Origin: Bdellovibrionales bacterium GWA1_52_35
Lineage (GTDB): Bacteria; Bdellovibrionota; UBA1018
Direction: 5' to 3'
DNA: 64,000 nt
NCBI GenBank assembly: GCA_001769805.1
Contig: MEPO01000003.1
Span: 62,001-126,000, forward strand
Shown: positions 1 through 9,546 of the stretch, piece after piece
How positions within the stretch are numbered: the first letter of the stretch is position 1
Layout of the letters: every line of letters begins with the position of its first letter
The notes under the pieces: model-generated
The model's input: the letters and a program-made list of their open reading frames with translations, nothing else
Told to the model about the DNA's origin: nothing
Databases searched by the model: none
Program-made: the position numbers and the translations under genes

Positions 1-1
1 C

Positions 2-940
2 TGGCACTGCAAAGGAACCGTCGCTTATTATCAGCAGAATTACTCGGGAGCCCAGCGTTGCTGGAATAGATACCTCAAAGCCGTGAAAGAAGCTGCAGCC
101 CGCAAGCTGGATTTCGGCAGCATGAGTTTGGAAGAGTGCCTTCTAAAGGGCTGGATATCGTTGTTGATGATGTGGCGGCATACGAAGCCTCTCCGGAGCG
201 TGGTGGTCTCAAAATCCCTGCTGCGGAAATTTGAAAACAGAAATTACAAAGGTGTGAACGGGTTTTTGTACCTCCTGATGGGCTGGAGCGCGGAAGAGCA
301 GGCCGATTTTGAAGAGGCGATGCGCTGGTATCAGAAAGCCCATGCGAGTTTCCTGAGTGAGCACAACTGGTATTACCACCTTTATGTATTGCTCCGTTAC
401 GCCCGCGTCTGCCGGATTCAGCAGAATTATCCTCAGGCATATTGGTACCTCGACCTACTGGACAAGGCGACTTCCTCCAGTTCTTACTTCGGCCAATTGA
501 GACAGGCCGTTGCTGATGAGCGTTCGAACCTCGAGCAGGATGCCGTCGATCTTCTCGTGGATAGCCGCAAAGGAATCATCAAAACACGTGAATCCAGCAG
601 CATCTCTTTTGGCAAGCAGTATGTTCTCTTGCATATCCTGGAAGCGCTCTCTGCAGCTCATGGCCGCATCGGCGACGATACTGAGCGCGGGCTTTCAAAA
701 TCGGAAATCATTGAGCGGGTCTGGGACGAGCCTTACCGGCCGGAAGCCCATGACAACAAACTTTATTACAATATCAATCGTCTTCGGAAGCTGATCGAGC
801 CGGATGTGAAAAATCCGCAATACCTTTTGAACTGGAAAGAAGGTTATCGTTTGGCGCCCGGACTCAGGATTCAGTTTGTCGGATTACGCGGTTCAGGGAC
901 TGTGGGATTCGGCGGTTCGAAACAGGGGGGAGCGGTATGA
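2..940 (+). CDS. TPR protein with C-terminal winged-helix DNA-binding domain (5' partial)
   Basis: The reading frame is open to the left edge, so the true start lies outside the window; 312 residues are visible. The first two thirds are helical with TPR-like repeats (motif AMRWYQKAHASF near residue 110). The last ~90 residues read as an OmpR/PhoB-type winged helix: the segment SKSEIIERVWDEPY is followed by YNINRLRKLIEPD and a WKEGYRLAP hairpin, the usual Trans_reg_C layout. A DNA-binding regulator is therefore likely. The DNA-binding domain is at the C-terminus, the reverse of SARP/BTAD proteins, in which it comes first. No receiver domain is visible in this part. The stop overlaps the next start by four bases (ATGA), suggesting translational coupling to an exported protein. 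Confidence 0.7.
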   Translation, partial: WHCKGTVAYYQQNYSGAQRCWNRYLKAVKEAAARKLDFGSMSLEECLLKGWISLLMMWRHTKPLRSVVVSKSLLRKFENRNYKGVNGFLYLLMGWSAEEQADFEEAMRWYQKAHASFLSEHNWYYHLYVLLRYARVCRIQQNYPQAYWYLDLLDKATSSSSYFGQLRQAVADERSNLEQDAVDLLVDSRKGIIKTRESSSISFGKQYVLLHILEALSAAHGRIGDDTERGLSKSEIIERVWDEPYRPEAHDNKLYYNINRLRKLIEPDVKNPQYLLNWKEGYRLAPGLRIQFVGLRGSGTVGFGGSKQGGAV

Positions 941-1434
941 TACGTTTGATTCTGTCCGGATTTGTATTTGCTTTTGCATTGTGGATCAGCGCAGGTGTGA
1001 CGTCGAAAGCCTTGGCCGTCGAGTGCATTAAAGAGCACGGAATCGTGGTCCCAAGTTACCAGGAGTGTGACCCGAAGCCGGAAGGCGGCGGTGGGGACAT
1101 GCCCATTCCGTTCGGGTTGAACGGGAAAGTCGAGCTTGCTGACGGAGAATTTTACTTACTCGTGGGCAAGATCACTGTACTTCCGAAACAGCGGAGCAAA
1201 AAAACTCCGCGTGTCTTCTTCGAGGTGGATTTCGATCAGCACCCTTGGCTCGCAAATGCAAAACGTTACGCCAACCCCGGTTATCCGGTGGAAGGTCCGG
1301 TTTCGTTTTGGAAAAAATATGACGGCCAGACCATCAAGTTTTCGTGCCGCGCTCGTGGACGGATTTGGGGCCGCGGTCAAAGTGCTGAATATGTTATTTC
1401 GCTGGAGGGAACCCAGAATCCCCTAGTCAGGTGA
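937..1434 (+). CDS. Exported protein of unknown function
   Basis: 165 residues. An N-terminal hydrophobic segment of about 25 residues ending near ALA-VEC looks like a Sec signal peptide, so the mature protein is probably periplasmic or surface exposed. The mature part begins with two cysteines close together, a short Gly-rich stretch, then a mainly beta-type sequence. I recognise no family. The start overlaps the stop of the TPR/winged-helix gene in an ATGA, so the two are probably co-transcribed. The 3' end overlaps the convergent uvrA gene by 12 bases. Confidence 0.6.
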   Translation: MIRLILSGFVFAFALWISAGVTSKALAVECIKEHGIVVPSYQECDPKPEGGGGDMPIPFGLNGKVELADGEFYLLVGKITVLPKQRSKKTPRVFFEVDFDQHPWLANAKRYANPGYPVEGPVSFWKKYDGQTIKFSCRARGRIWGRGQSAEYVISLEGTQNPLVR

Positions 1435-4362
1435 TCCGGTGATCAGGCGCGAGCGATAGCCCTGTTTTTCCAGCATCTGACCGGTGACTGAGGCCGGGTT
1501 TCGTAAAAGCTGTTCCGGTGTTCCGGCTGCGACCATTTCGCCACCGGCGGTACCGCCACCTGGGCCCAGATCAATGATCCAATCGGCTTGAGCAATTACA
1601 TCCATATGGTGCTCAATCATGATGACGCTGTTTTTGGCATCCACCAGATCCTGGACGACGCCGAGCAACTTCTTGATGTCCTCGAGATGAAGACCTGTGG
1701 TGGGTTCATCGAAGATATACAGGAGATTTTCCGCAGAGCGATCATCCAGGGAGGCCGCGATTTTGAGACGCTGTGATTCGCCCCCCGAGAGGGTCGTTGC
1801 GGATTGTCCCAATTGGAGGTAGCCAAGACCCACTTCGCGCAGGATTCCGAGCTTTCGGATCAGGATCGAATGATCACGGAAGAGTTCATATGCATCATCG
1901 ATTGTCGTGTGAAGAAGCTGATTGATGTCTTTTCCCCGGTAACTCACGTCCAGGATGCTTTTCTTGAATCGCTTGCCGTCGCATTCCTCGCACGGCAGTT
2001 TCACTTCGGCCATGAAGTGCATGTCGAGGGTGACTTCGCCTTCGCCTTTGCAGACCGGGCAGCGCCCGCCATCCACATTGAACGAAAAATGCTGGGGCAT
2101 GTAGCCGCGACGCAATGAAACGACTTGGCTGGCATACAGCCTGCGAATTTCGTCCCAGGCTTTGATGTAGGTGGCGGGATTGGATCTTGAACTTTTACCG
2201 ATGGAAGTCTGGTCCAAGAGAACGATTCCGCTCAGTTGTTCGGCGCCATAAATCCGGTCGTAATGCCCGGGGACTTCGGTGCTGCGGTAAAAGAGTTTGG
2301 AAAGTGCTTCGAAAACTGTTCTATGCACAAGCGTGCTTTTCCCGGAGCCTGAGACACCCGTCACCACGACAAAACGGTCAAGGGGGAAGTCGACATCGAG
2401 ATTTTTGAGATTGTTTTCGCGGCAGCCGGTGATTTTCAGGGCTCGACGGGCCGGAGGCCGGGGGGGGCGGGAGCGGGATAAAGTGAATGCGCCAGACAGG
2501 TATTTGCCCGTCAGAGATCCGGGAGTTGCGATCAGGGTTTTAGCATTCCCTTGCGCGATGAGTTCTCCTCCGCGACGGCCCGCTCCGGGGCCGAGTTCCA
2601 CGAGCCAGTTCGCCCGGCGCATGACTTCAAGATCATGTTCGACGACGACGACAGTATTGCCCTGATCGCGCAGCCGTTCGAGAATCCCGATCAGGCGATC
2701 TGTATCGGCGGCATGCAGTCCAATGGACGGTTCGTCCAGAACGTAAAGGGTACCGCAAAGACCATTGCCGAGCTGGGTTGCCAGATTAATGCGTTGGAAC
2801 TCTCCGCCAGAAAGCGTGCGCGTCTGTCGCGAGAGGGTGAGATAGCCTACTCCGACATCCTTCAAGAAACTCAGGCGTCGTTCCACCTGGTAGAGAACTT
2901 CCTGGGCAATTTTTTGCTCGCGTGGGGTGAGCTTCAGGGATTGAAACCAATCCAGAGCGTCGAGCATGGAGGAGGCGAGGACTTCTGAAATGTTTCTGCC
3001 GCCGATCGTGACACTGAGGGCCTCGGGTTTGAGACGGCTTCCGTTGCAAACTGTGCAAAGATTCTGGCTTTGGTACCGGCGGATAAAGACGCGGACGTGC
3101 AGCTTGTACTTCCAGCGCTTGAGCTCTTCAAAACATGCCGCGATTCCGGGAAAGGTCGAATCTTCGGGATCGCCGTTCCAGAGCAGTCTGCGTTCCGAGG
3201 CGGTGAGTTCACGGTAACGTTTCCCGACAGAGATTCCATGCCGTTCTGCAAAACGAAACAGCCCTTTCTGCCATTCCGTCGCGGAAGGCTTTGAAAAGGG
3301 ATCGATCGCGCCGTTCTTTAACGTTTTCGAGGGGTCAGGTACAATGAGCGCTTCATCCAGATCCAGGGTGAAGCCAAACCCGCTGCATTTGGGGCAGGCT
3401 CCGAGCGGACTGTTGAAGGAGAAAAGATGAGGCTCGGGGAAGCGATGGGGGAAGCCGCATTGGATGCAGTTGAAACCGCTCTTGAGTTCGTGGAAAGTGT
3501 TCTTATCCCCGTCCGGATCATGAAACAGAATTTTACCACGACCGATCGCAAGGGCCTGATCGATGGAATCCAGGAGTCTTCCGCGGGTTTCGGTATCGGG
3601 AGTCTCTGAGATTCGAACACGGTCGATGACAACCAGGAGTTGCCCGGCATTGATCGCAGTCTGATCGATTTTGGGTGGCAATTTTCCGCCGAGTTCTTCC
3701 AGATCGAGGAGCTCGGAAGATTTTCCCTTTCGCCAGACGAGCCGCGTGAAGCCCTGTTCCCGGATAATTTGAAGCAGAGTCTGGATCTGAACTGCGGGTC
3801 GAGCTTTGGTGCCGCGTGCAGTGGGTTTGGCTTTACCAGTGGCCTTCTTTTGTTTCACCGCTGCTTTGGTCTCAGGTTCCGCTTCAGGTGTTCCCAGGGG
3901 TGCAAGAATCAGAGCCCTGCGACCGGGAAGCCAGTCGGCTGCCCAATCGAGAATTGTTTCGGGATCCACCTTGCGAACAGCGCCGCCGCAATGGGTGCAG
4001 GCAACTTTCCCGACCTTGGCGAACAGGACCCGGAGGTAATCCACAATTTCCGTCTGCGTGCCGACCGTGCTGCGGGAACCGACGACATGGTTCTTCTGCT
4101 GCAGAGCTATGGCGGGAGGAATATTCTCGATCGAGTCGAGATCGGGTTTGGGCATTTTCTCCAGGAACTGCCGCGTATAGGTCGAAAGACTTTCAATGTA
4201 CCGCCTCTGGCCCTCAGCATATAACGTATCAAAGGCCAGAGAACTCTTGCCGCTGCCAGAGAGGCCTGTAATGACCGAGAGCTCGCGCGCGGGGAACTCC
4301 ACCGTGACGTTTTTGAGATTGTTCTGTCGGACTCTCACGAGTCGGATCGGGCGTAAGGTCAT
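1423..4362 (-). CDS. uvrA: Excinuclease ABC subunit A (UvrA)
   Basis: 979 residues. UvrA is the damage-sensing ATPase of nucleotide excision repair and loads UvrB on lesions. Both ABC halves are present: Walker A GLSGSGKS at residues 33-40, a second GVSGSGKST, two LSGGE signatures and Walker B segments ([22 protein letters not shown]). Zinc-finger cysteine pairs are seen (CTHC, CIQC, CPKC, CTVC, CPVC, CEEC). It is somewhat longer than the ~940-residue E. coli protein. The excess includes a Lys/Ala/Thr-rich linker at about 158-191 that looks disordered. The [11 protein letters not shown] segment differs from the common SPAISIEQK form, so this may belong to a divergent UvrA branch. No uvrB or uvrC is nearby. 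No clear Shine-Dalgarno sequence precedes the ATG. Confidence 0.95.
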   Translation of the reverse strand: MTLRPIRLVRVRQNNLKNVTVEFPARELSVITGLSGSGKSSLAFDTLYAEGQRRYIESLSTYTRQFLEKMPKPDLDSIENIPPAIALQQKNHVVGSRSTVGTQTEIVDYLRVLFAKVGKVACTHCGGAVRKVDPETILDWAADWLPGRRALILAPLGTPEAEPETKAAVKQKKATGKAKPTARGTKARPAVQIQTLLQIIREQGFTRLVWRKGKSSELLDLEELGGKLPPKIDQTAINAGQLLVVIDRVRISETPDTETRGRLLDSIDQALAIGRGKILFHDPDGDKNTFHELKSGFNCIQCGFPHRFPEPHLFSFNSPLGACPKCSGFGFTLDLDEALIVPDPSKTLKNGAIDPFSKPSATEWQKGLFRFAERHGISVGKRYRELTASERRLLWNGDPEDSTFPGIAACFEELKRWKYKLHVRVFIRRYQSQNLCTVCNGSRLKPEALSVTIGGRNISEVLASSMLDALDWFQSLKLTPREQKIAQEVLYQVERRLSFLKDVGVGYLTLSRQTRTLSGGEFQRINLATQLGNGLCGTLYVLDEPSIGLHAADTDRLIGILERLRDQGNTVVVVEHDLEVMRRANWLVELGPGAGRRGGELIAQGNAKTLIATPGSLTGKYLSGAFTLSRSRPPRPPARRALKITGCRENNLKNLDVDFPLDRFVVVTGVSGSGKSTLVHRTVFEALSKLFYRSTEVPGHYDRIYGAEQLSGIVLLDQTSIGKSSRSNPATYIKAWDEIRRLYASQVVSLRRGYMPQHFSFNVDGGRCPVCKGEGEVTLDMHFMAEVKLPCEECDGKRFKKSILDVSYRGKDINQLLHTTIDDAYELFRDHSILIRKLGILREVGLGYLQLGQSATTLSGGESQRLKIAASLDDRSAENLLYIFDEPTTGLHLEDIKKLLGVVQDLVDAKNSVIMIEHHMDVIAQADWIIDLGPGGGTAGGEMVAAGTPEQLLRNPASVTGQMLEKQGYRSRLITGSPD

Positions 4363-4400
4363 GTGTCTGATTCGCTATCTCTGGGCAACTGACTAATTTT

Positions 4401-4429
4401 TTGACAGTGTTTCCGGGATTCTGTTTAAA
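4401..4429 (+). promoter_or_regulatory. Candidate sigma-70 promoter
   Basis: A perfect TTGACA (4401-4406) is followed after 17 bases by TTTAAA (4424-4429, four of six matches to TATAAT). It lies between uvrA, which reads away to the left, and the small exported protein starting at 4595, and would give a leader of roughly 160 bases. Found by inspection only. Confidence 0.4.
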
Positions 4430-4594
4430 AGTTACTTATGGTCAGTCTCATAAATCACAGGTAAAATCAATGACTTATAGCTGTCTGTCGTTTGAGAGGG
4501 CATTTCCTGGTTGATGGCACTGGCCTTGCTCATAGGCGCACGGGTACTCCGGCAATGGCGTCGGTTCCCAGTTGTTACACAGTAGGAGTTGGCC

Positions 4595-4888
4595 ATGATG
4601 CGGATGTTGTTGTTGAGCAGCGGATTTGCCTTTGCCCTGACCAGTATGTCGGTGGCTATGGGCTCAGTGCCCACGGCGGGTCGGGTAACGGATGATACGG
4701 CGATTTATCAGAAACTTTCAGAAATCAATGTGCCCAGGCAGCGGGGAATTAACTTTGATTCTGAAATCGCGCAGCTTTCAAAAGCAGAAGCCCGTTTCAA
4801 CGAAGAGCTGCCGACCTTGAGTAAAGATGCGCGTTTGAGAGGTCCCATGGGACGCATCAACGGTCAGAAATATCGCAGATCAAAGTAA
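4595..4888 (+). CDS. Small exported protein of unknown function
   Basis: 97 residues. The ATG at 4595 is chosen because AGGAG at 4584-4588 lies six bases upstream; the TTG six bases earlier overlaps that site. The first ~22 residues form a hydrophobic signal peptide (LLLSSGFAFALTSMSVAMG). The rest is hydrophilic and probably helical, ending in a basic tail. No family recognised. A TTGACA promoter candidate lies 166 bases downstream of nothing else but 160 bases ahead of this gene. Confidence 0.55.
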   Translation: MMRMLLLSSGFAFALTSMSVAMGSVPTAGRVTDDTAIYQKLSEINVPRQRGINFDSEIAQLSKAEARFNEELPTLSKDARLRGPMGRINGQKYRRSK

Positions 4889-4910
4889 AGCCGGTTAAAG
4901 CTGGCGCTGA

Positions 4911-5747
4911 CTACACAGATCCCATCCGGGCTTCGGGATTGGCGAAAATATTCGCCAAAGTCTCGGCCATCTTGGCCATCTGCACACCATCCACCAGACG
5001 GTGATCAAAAGTCACAGTCAGGCGAAGCATTTTACCGATGACGATCTGCTGGTCGCGCACGACTGGCGTCTCCCGGACCGCGCCAATGGAAATCAAAAGA
5101 GGCACGCGTGAGTAGGGGACCAGGGGTGCAAAAGCCATGTCCAGACCAAGCGAGCCAATGTTGGTGATCATGATGCTTCCAAAGGGATCCCGGGGGGTGC
5201 CCAGCAGAGGGGTCCAGAGATTCAGGGCATACATCAGAAGTTCAGAAAATTTAATCACAGCCCGGGCCAGAATTCCTGGGACCAGACTCATCGTGGATTT
5301 CATCTTTTTGAAGGCAGGATCGCCTTTTTTCCGGATGGCCTCCACATTGGTCTCCATTTCAGTGACGAAATCAGAAATCGATTTTTTATCCGCGTTGCGG
5401 ATGATCGTGCCTGAAAGGTCCTGTCCGGCGCTATCAGCAGCAACAAGGAAGCAGACATCAACGCTCTGCCTGGGATAGAAGCGACCAAATCGCAGTACAC
5501 AGTTGATGTCGGGATGTTGGGCCACCGTGAGCGCCAGCGCCTTCCCCACGAAATGAGAGAGAGTGATTCGCTTGCCGGTCTGGGCACGGAGCTTGTCAAT
5601 GTACGCGAGAGCCGGGGCAGCATCATAATCTGCAGCGCCATAAACCGTGGGATCTCCCGCGGATCCCCAGGTACCCAGAGCAATGATCCTGCGCGATCCA
5701 ACGCGCAGAGGTCGTCCTAATTTCACGTTCCTTGTGAAGAATGGCAT
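4911..5747 (-). CDS. Stand-alone 2-oxoacid dehydrogenase E2-type acyltransferase core
   Basis: 278 residues. The whole protein matches the catalytic domain of dihydrolipoamide acyltransferases (chloramphenicol acetyltransferase fold). The active-site motif DHRLVDG is at residues 248-254 and keeps the catalytic His and Asp. There is no lipoyl domain or peripheral subunit-binding domain, both of which precede this domain in ordinary E2 proteins such as the one at 20187. No E1 or E3 gene is adjacent. The substrate is unknown: it could act with a lipoyl domain carried on another protein, or as an independent acyl-CoA transferase. Start ATG has no obvious Shine-Dalgarno. Confidence 0.8.
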   Translation of the reverse strand: MPFFTRNVKLGRPLRVGSRRIIALGTWGSAGDPTVYGAADYDAAPALAYIDKLRAQTGKRITLSHFVGKALALTVAQHPDINCVLRFGRFYPRQSVDVCFLVAADSAGQDLSGTIIRNADKKSISDFVTEMETNVEAIRKKGDPAFKKMKSTMSLVPGILARAVIKFSELLMYALNLWTPLLGTPRDPFGSIMITNIGSLGLDMAFAPLVPYSRVPLLISIGAVRETPVVRDQQIVIGKMLRLTVTFDHRLVDGVQMAKMAETLANIFANPEARMGSV

Positions 5748-5786
5748 ATACCGAATAAGTTAACCCGGGCTGCGGGAACAGGCAAG

Positions 5787-8135
5787 CTAAGGCTTGATGA
5801 CTGCAGAAGCAGGCAGGGCCCAATCTGTCGTTTTTTTCTGGTAACGACGCTCGACGATTTTAAATAGATTGTCGTCCGGGTTCAGTCGGCTGAAGTAATC
5901 TTCCGGATCTTCGCTGCCCATGGGATTACTCCCGTCTTCTGCGCGGCCTTCTTTGCCGAATTTCAGAGCTCCGTCGGAGCCGTCACCCGCACCGGAACCA
6001 TTGCCTGAGTTAGAGAAACTTCCGGAACCCATTCGTGCGCCTGAACCACCGGCGCCGCGCCCACCGGCACTACCTGAACCCGAACCGCCGCCCGAACCTG
6101 CTGAGCCGTAATTGCCCGCGGTTTGATCAGCTTCGGGCAGGCCGCCGCTGCCATCCCCGTTTGCATTTCCGCCAGAGCCATTCCCGGTCTGCCAGGCGCC
6201 GTTATCATTATTTCCGATTCCATGTCCCGAGGTTGACAGGCCTCCAGCGCTTCGGGAGTGGTTGGGTTTCTGGACTTGCGGATCGTTTCCGGCAGGCCCA
6301 GCAGCTGCTTTCTGGACACTGCTCTGGGTAGTGGTTCCCGCACTGGCTTCAGAGAGATTGAGTACAGGACTCTTGTCTGCCCCCAGATCCCCTGAGCTGT
6401 CGGCGAGACTGACGCGTTCGCGCGATTGATTCTGCTCTTCCGCGGCATTGAGACCCGCGGATGAGCCGGTCTCAATCGGATAAAGACTGGTGCCGTTGCA
6501 TTCGGCGAGCAGAGAGCAGCTCTGGCAATCCGAGGAATTCGGGTCTGAAAGATCCAGGCTGGATTTCACCGCAGTGAAGTCGGGCGACTCACAGCAACGG
6601 TTGAGTAGAGACCTGACGCTCGGGGTATCTGGCAGCGCGGGCTCGGTCGGAAAGCAGGTGCTCAGCTGGGCGGGAAAACCGCCACCGCCACCACCGCCAC
6701 CGCAGCTCATGCTGAGGTAGGCCGAAATCACCAGGACGGTTATGTTGAAAGCCATGAAAGAGACTACGCCAAAAACCTTCCGGCTGGAGGACAGCTTGGC
6801 AGCTTTCTTGGCTTCTGTTGTTTTGCGGCGCCGCTCAAGCAAAGTTCCCAAGGCGCAAAGGAGAGGCAAGCTGGTTGGAAATTCTGGATTCGGGGTGTTC
6901 TCGGTTTTGAACTTGCCCGGAATATTGTTGTCGATGATGGACTTGAAAAAGTTCTGGATCCAAGGATTGTAGCAATTGTCGAAACTCGCGTTGCCGGCCT
7001 TTTCACCTTTGGAGCGGCTTTTCTTTTTATGCCCGACGGAACTGCCTTTAGCTTGCGCAGAAGCCCGGCAGGAACTGATTTTGTTGTTGAACTCAGTGAT
7101 CCTTGGGACCAGTTGGGTTTCAAATTTCTTCACGCCGGCGTCGATCTGGCATTGCATGAGCGAGGAGAACAATGCGATCCGGTTCTCGCGAGAGGCACTG
7201 AGCATGCAAACCGAATTTCCCGGAATGCCTTCGCGCACCATCTTAGGATCTACGGTTTTGTCCACGTACTTTGCAATCTGCTGTTCTAGCTGAACGTCAT
7301 CGGGTTCACAGAAGTTGACTGCGCGCTTCAGGAGAGTGGGTTCCTTGCTGAGAGTGGCCGAGCCCTTGATAATGTCGGTTGAGATGTTCCGCGCATCCTG
7401 CATCAGAGCCAGATAGTCGTTCGCCATTGAGTGGCAGCGAGGTGAATCGATCGTGAGGCGATAGTGATTCTCGATTTCGGTGGTGACCTTGTCCCGGTAA
7501 AATTTGATTGCCTGGATGACGAGTCCGCGAAGCTGGGCGCGTTCCCAGGTGCTGTTCCCGTTTCTGCCAAAAGTGCCGCAGGACTCCCCGAGATGGTTGG
7601 TCGTGATTTCTCCATCTGCATGGTTGCAGCGGGTGTGAGGGGTGTCTAGCGCAGTGGCGGCCACCCCTTTGCACTCACCCGGAGCCTGGGGAATTTTGAA
7701 ATCGACGATGATTCCTTTGTAAAGGCAGTCGATCCGGATGCGCATGAGCGCTTCGAGATTGTCCAGCAAACCGCTGGTTTTACCGGTCGGCACCGAAGTA
7801 TCGGGATTAATTTCTCTTGTCTTGCTGCGAAGCACGCCGCCCGGAATCACGACGCCACCTATAGTGACATCTTTGCAGGCTTGGAGATCAATTTGCTCAA
7901 TCGAGACGAGCTGGGCGGGCGAGAGGCAGGGGGCCTGAACTGGAAACGGCAAGGTCTTGTTGGGAATGGAAAGCGGCAGGCAAAGCCGGTTCGGGGTGCT
8001 TTCGCCGGGGGGAATTATTTTACAATTCCCCGGGCTATAAGGCGAGTCGGTGCTGGTACCCGGAGCAGCCCAGGCGAGTTGCGTCGCAAAAAATATTGAT
8101 GAAATGACCGACCAAAAAATCTTGTGATTTTTCAT
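5787..8135 (-). CDS. Large exported protein with internal membrane segment and Gly-rich tail
   Basis: 782 residues. A Sec signal peptide (residues 1-24, ending ATQLAWAA) is followed by a roughly 400-residue Cys-containing region. A single strongly hydrophobic segment near 447-467 runs into a poly-Gly stretch (MSCGGGGGGGGF). Residues ~600-730 are a Gly/Ser/Asn/Ala low-complexity region; a short conserved-looking tail ends in ALPASAVIKP. The layout suggests an envelope protein with a flexible surface or periplasmic tail. I recognise no family. A GGGGGGTG ribosome site precedes the ATG. It diverges from the exported protein at 8223 across 87 bases. Confidence 0.6.
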   Translation of the reverse strand: MKNHKIFWSVISSIFFATQLAWAAPGTSTDSPYSPGNCKIIPPGESTPNRLCLPLSIPNKTLPFPVQAPCLSPAQLVSIEQIDLQACKDVTIGGVVIPGGVLRSKTREINPDTSVPTGKTSGLLDNLEALMRIRIDCLYKGIIVDFKIPQAPGECKGVAATALDTPHTRCNHADGEITTNHLGESCGTFGRNGNSTWERAQLRGLVIQAIKFYRDKVTTEIENHYRLTIDSPRCHSMANDYLALMQDARNISTDIIKGSATLSKEPTLLKRAVNFCEPDDVQLEQQIAKYVDKTVDPKMVREGIPGNSVCMLSASRENRIALFSSLMQCQIDAGVKKFETQLVPRITEFNNKISSCRASAQAKGSSVGHKKKSRSKGEKAGNASFDNCYNPWIQNFFKSIIDNNIPGKFKTENTPNPEFPTSLPLLCALGTLLERRRKTTEAKKAAKLSSSRKVFGVVSFMAFNITVLVISAYLSMSCGGGGGGGGFPAQLSTCFPTEPALPDTPSVRSLLNRCCESPDFTAVKSSLDLSDPNSSDCQSCSLLAECNGTSLYPIETGSSAGLNAAEEQNQSRERVSLADSSGDLGADKSPVLNLSEASAGTTTQSSVQKAAAGPAGNDPQVQKPNHSRSAGGLSTSGHGIGNNDNGAWQTGNGSGGNANGDGSGGLPEADQTAGNYGSAGSGGGSGSGSAGGRGAGGSGARMGSGSFSNSGNGSGAGDGSDGALKFGKEGRAEDGSNPMGSEDPEDYFSRLNPDDNLFKIVERRYQKKTTDWALPASAVIKP

Positions 8136-8222
8136 AAATCACACCCCCCGGTGCGCATGGACAGACGGAAAACCCCTATTTAATAATTGTACTTCCTTAT
8201 TCTATGGTTGAAAATCACCAAT

Positions 8223-8870
8223 ATGGCATCGAATTTTGAAGGTCTGCGTGGTTCAGGGCTGCTTATTGCTATGATTTTCACCGCGTTGAGTCCGCTGGTG
8301 CCAACCGCAGTTGGCGCTGCTGATTTCGAAACGGTCATTGAACGGGAAGACCAGGCGCACGATGCCTACTATCGCGGCCTCATGAAGCTCGGACGTAATG
8401 CCACTCCAGCCCAGAGATCCTTGCTCTGGAAAGAAACGGTGCTGCCGGCAAAAGCGGAATACGGCAAAGCAAGTTCAGAGCTGATGACCAAGAGCAGAAA
8501 TGCAATTATGAAGGATGTCGCATCCTATTATGAAACTGACATGAACGAAAAAATTCCTTCCTGGCTGAGTCAGCTGGCCCGAATCGCTGGATTCCCTTCT
8601 GGAGCCGGTGTTGAGAACGCGTCCGCCGCAAGTACGCCAATGCCGTCCGGAATTCCCACCTCGGCTCGCGAACCCGAGGCTGCTCTGGATGTTTCGACAG
8701 TGGAACGTGAATTCGTTTTTCCTGGTCGCCGGCAAAAGCAGGGCGCAATGCCGCAAGCGAGCCCGAGCCCGACAGTGACGCCCGATTTTTTAGAAGTGAA
8801 GCCCGAGACGGGTGATGAGGTCCGGAGTTTTTCGTTTCCGGGCCCAAACAAAACGCCGAGTCCCCGCTAG
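8223..8870 (+). CDS. Exported protein of unknown function
   Basis: 215 residues from the ATG at 8223; a TTG at 8187 in the same frame would add 12 residues. Residues ~8-33 form a signal peptide ending TAVGA-ADFE. The mature N-terminal half is charged and helical; the C-terminal half is Pro/Ser/Thr-rich with two similar short motifs (EFVFPGR, SFSFPGP), perhaps a degenerate repeat. No family recognised. It diverges from the Gly-rich protein, so the two may share regulation. Its stop is one base from the stop of the convergent phosphopantetheinyl transferase gene. Confidence 0.55.
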   Translation: MASNFEGLRGSGLLIAMIFTALSPLVPTAVGAADFETVIEREDQAHDAYYRGLMKLGRNATPAQRSLLWKETVLPAKAEYGKASSELMTKSRNAIMKDVASYYETDMNEKIPSWLSQLARIAGFPSGAGVENASAASTPMPSGIPTSAREPEAALDVSTVEREFVFPGRRQKQGAMPQASPSPTVTPDFLEVKPETGDEVRSFSFPGPNKTPSPR

Positions 8871-8871
8871 C

Positions 8872-9546
8872 TCAATTCCGCGCGATCGCAATCACGGCTG
8901 CAACCCAGGGGCCGTCATGCGAGAGACTGACCGCAAGGGAATGACTGGCTTCGCTGCCTTTGAGCCAGACCACAGGGGGACTCCATAATTCTTCCGGCAG
9001 ACGCGTCCGAACCACTTCCGCCTCGGCATAGCCCCGGTCCCGCAAAAGTATTTTGGCGAGAAGGCGCACTGCGATCGATTCTTCGGAACGCACGCAGGCA
9101 AGCTCCGCGGGGGTCAGGCCGGTTTTTTCGTTTCTCAAGAGTTCATCTTTGTGGCGAATTGCTGAAAACTGCTCCTGAAGGGCATTGTCCGCGGGAGCGG
9201 CGAGGCAATGAACATAATTTTCATTGTGGTCCCAGCAGAGGTTCAGCTCTAAAAAACCATCCGCCACGTCAGTGCGTATTTGCGCTTTTCCGGTTGGATC
9301 GATCGGAATCAGCGAAGGGGTGAAGACCAGTGCGGGATTGGATTGTTTCGCCAATTTGTAAACTGCTTCCTTGGCGCTCCAGAATTTCCAGAGAGTGAGC
9401 GAGGGGTTTTTGCTCTTTTCCAGGAAACGGATTTCTTCAGCTGAAAGAATTTTCTTCAAAAATTTTGCGTTCTCATGTTTGTCACGGGTACGCGGGGCCG
9501 CAAGGTGGACGAGGTCGTTTCCGATTGCCGGCCCGATCAGCGACAT
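8872..9546 (-). CDS. 4'-phosphopantetheinyl transferase superfamily protein
   Basis: 224 residues. The enzyme family moves the phosphopantetheine arm from CoA to a Ser of carrier proteins. The AcpS-type metal motif IGNDLVHL is near the N-terminus and WSAKEAVYK follows at about residue 55. It is nearly twice the AcpS length. A second half carries a degenerate copy of the helix (VRLLAKILLRD) and ends with the SLSHDGPWVAAVIA strand typical of the AcpS C-terminus. It thus looks like two AcpS units in tandem with the motifs shared between halves. It overlaps the upstream Lgt-like gene by 10 bases, so both are one operon. The presence of carrier-protein chemistry nearby is inferred. Confidence 0.8.
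   Translation of the reverse strand: MSLIGPAIGNDLVHLAAPRTRDKHENAKFLKKILSAEEIRFLEKSKNPSLTLWKFWSAKEAVYKLAKQSNPALVFTPSLIPIDPTGKAQIRTDVADGFLELNLCWDHNENYVHCLAAPADNALQEQFSAIRHKDELLRNEKTGLTPAELACVRSEESIAVRLLAKILLRDRGYAEAEVVRTRLPEELWSPPVVWLKGSEASHSLAVSLSHDGPWVAAVIAIARN

Noticed and set aside
4432-4674. Open frame on the minus strand in the uvrA / small protein gap
   Set aside because: No ribosome site, atypical composition, and it overlaps the start region of the exported protein on the plus strand.
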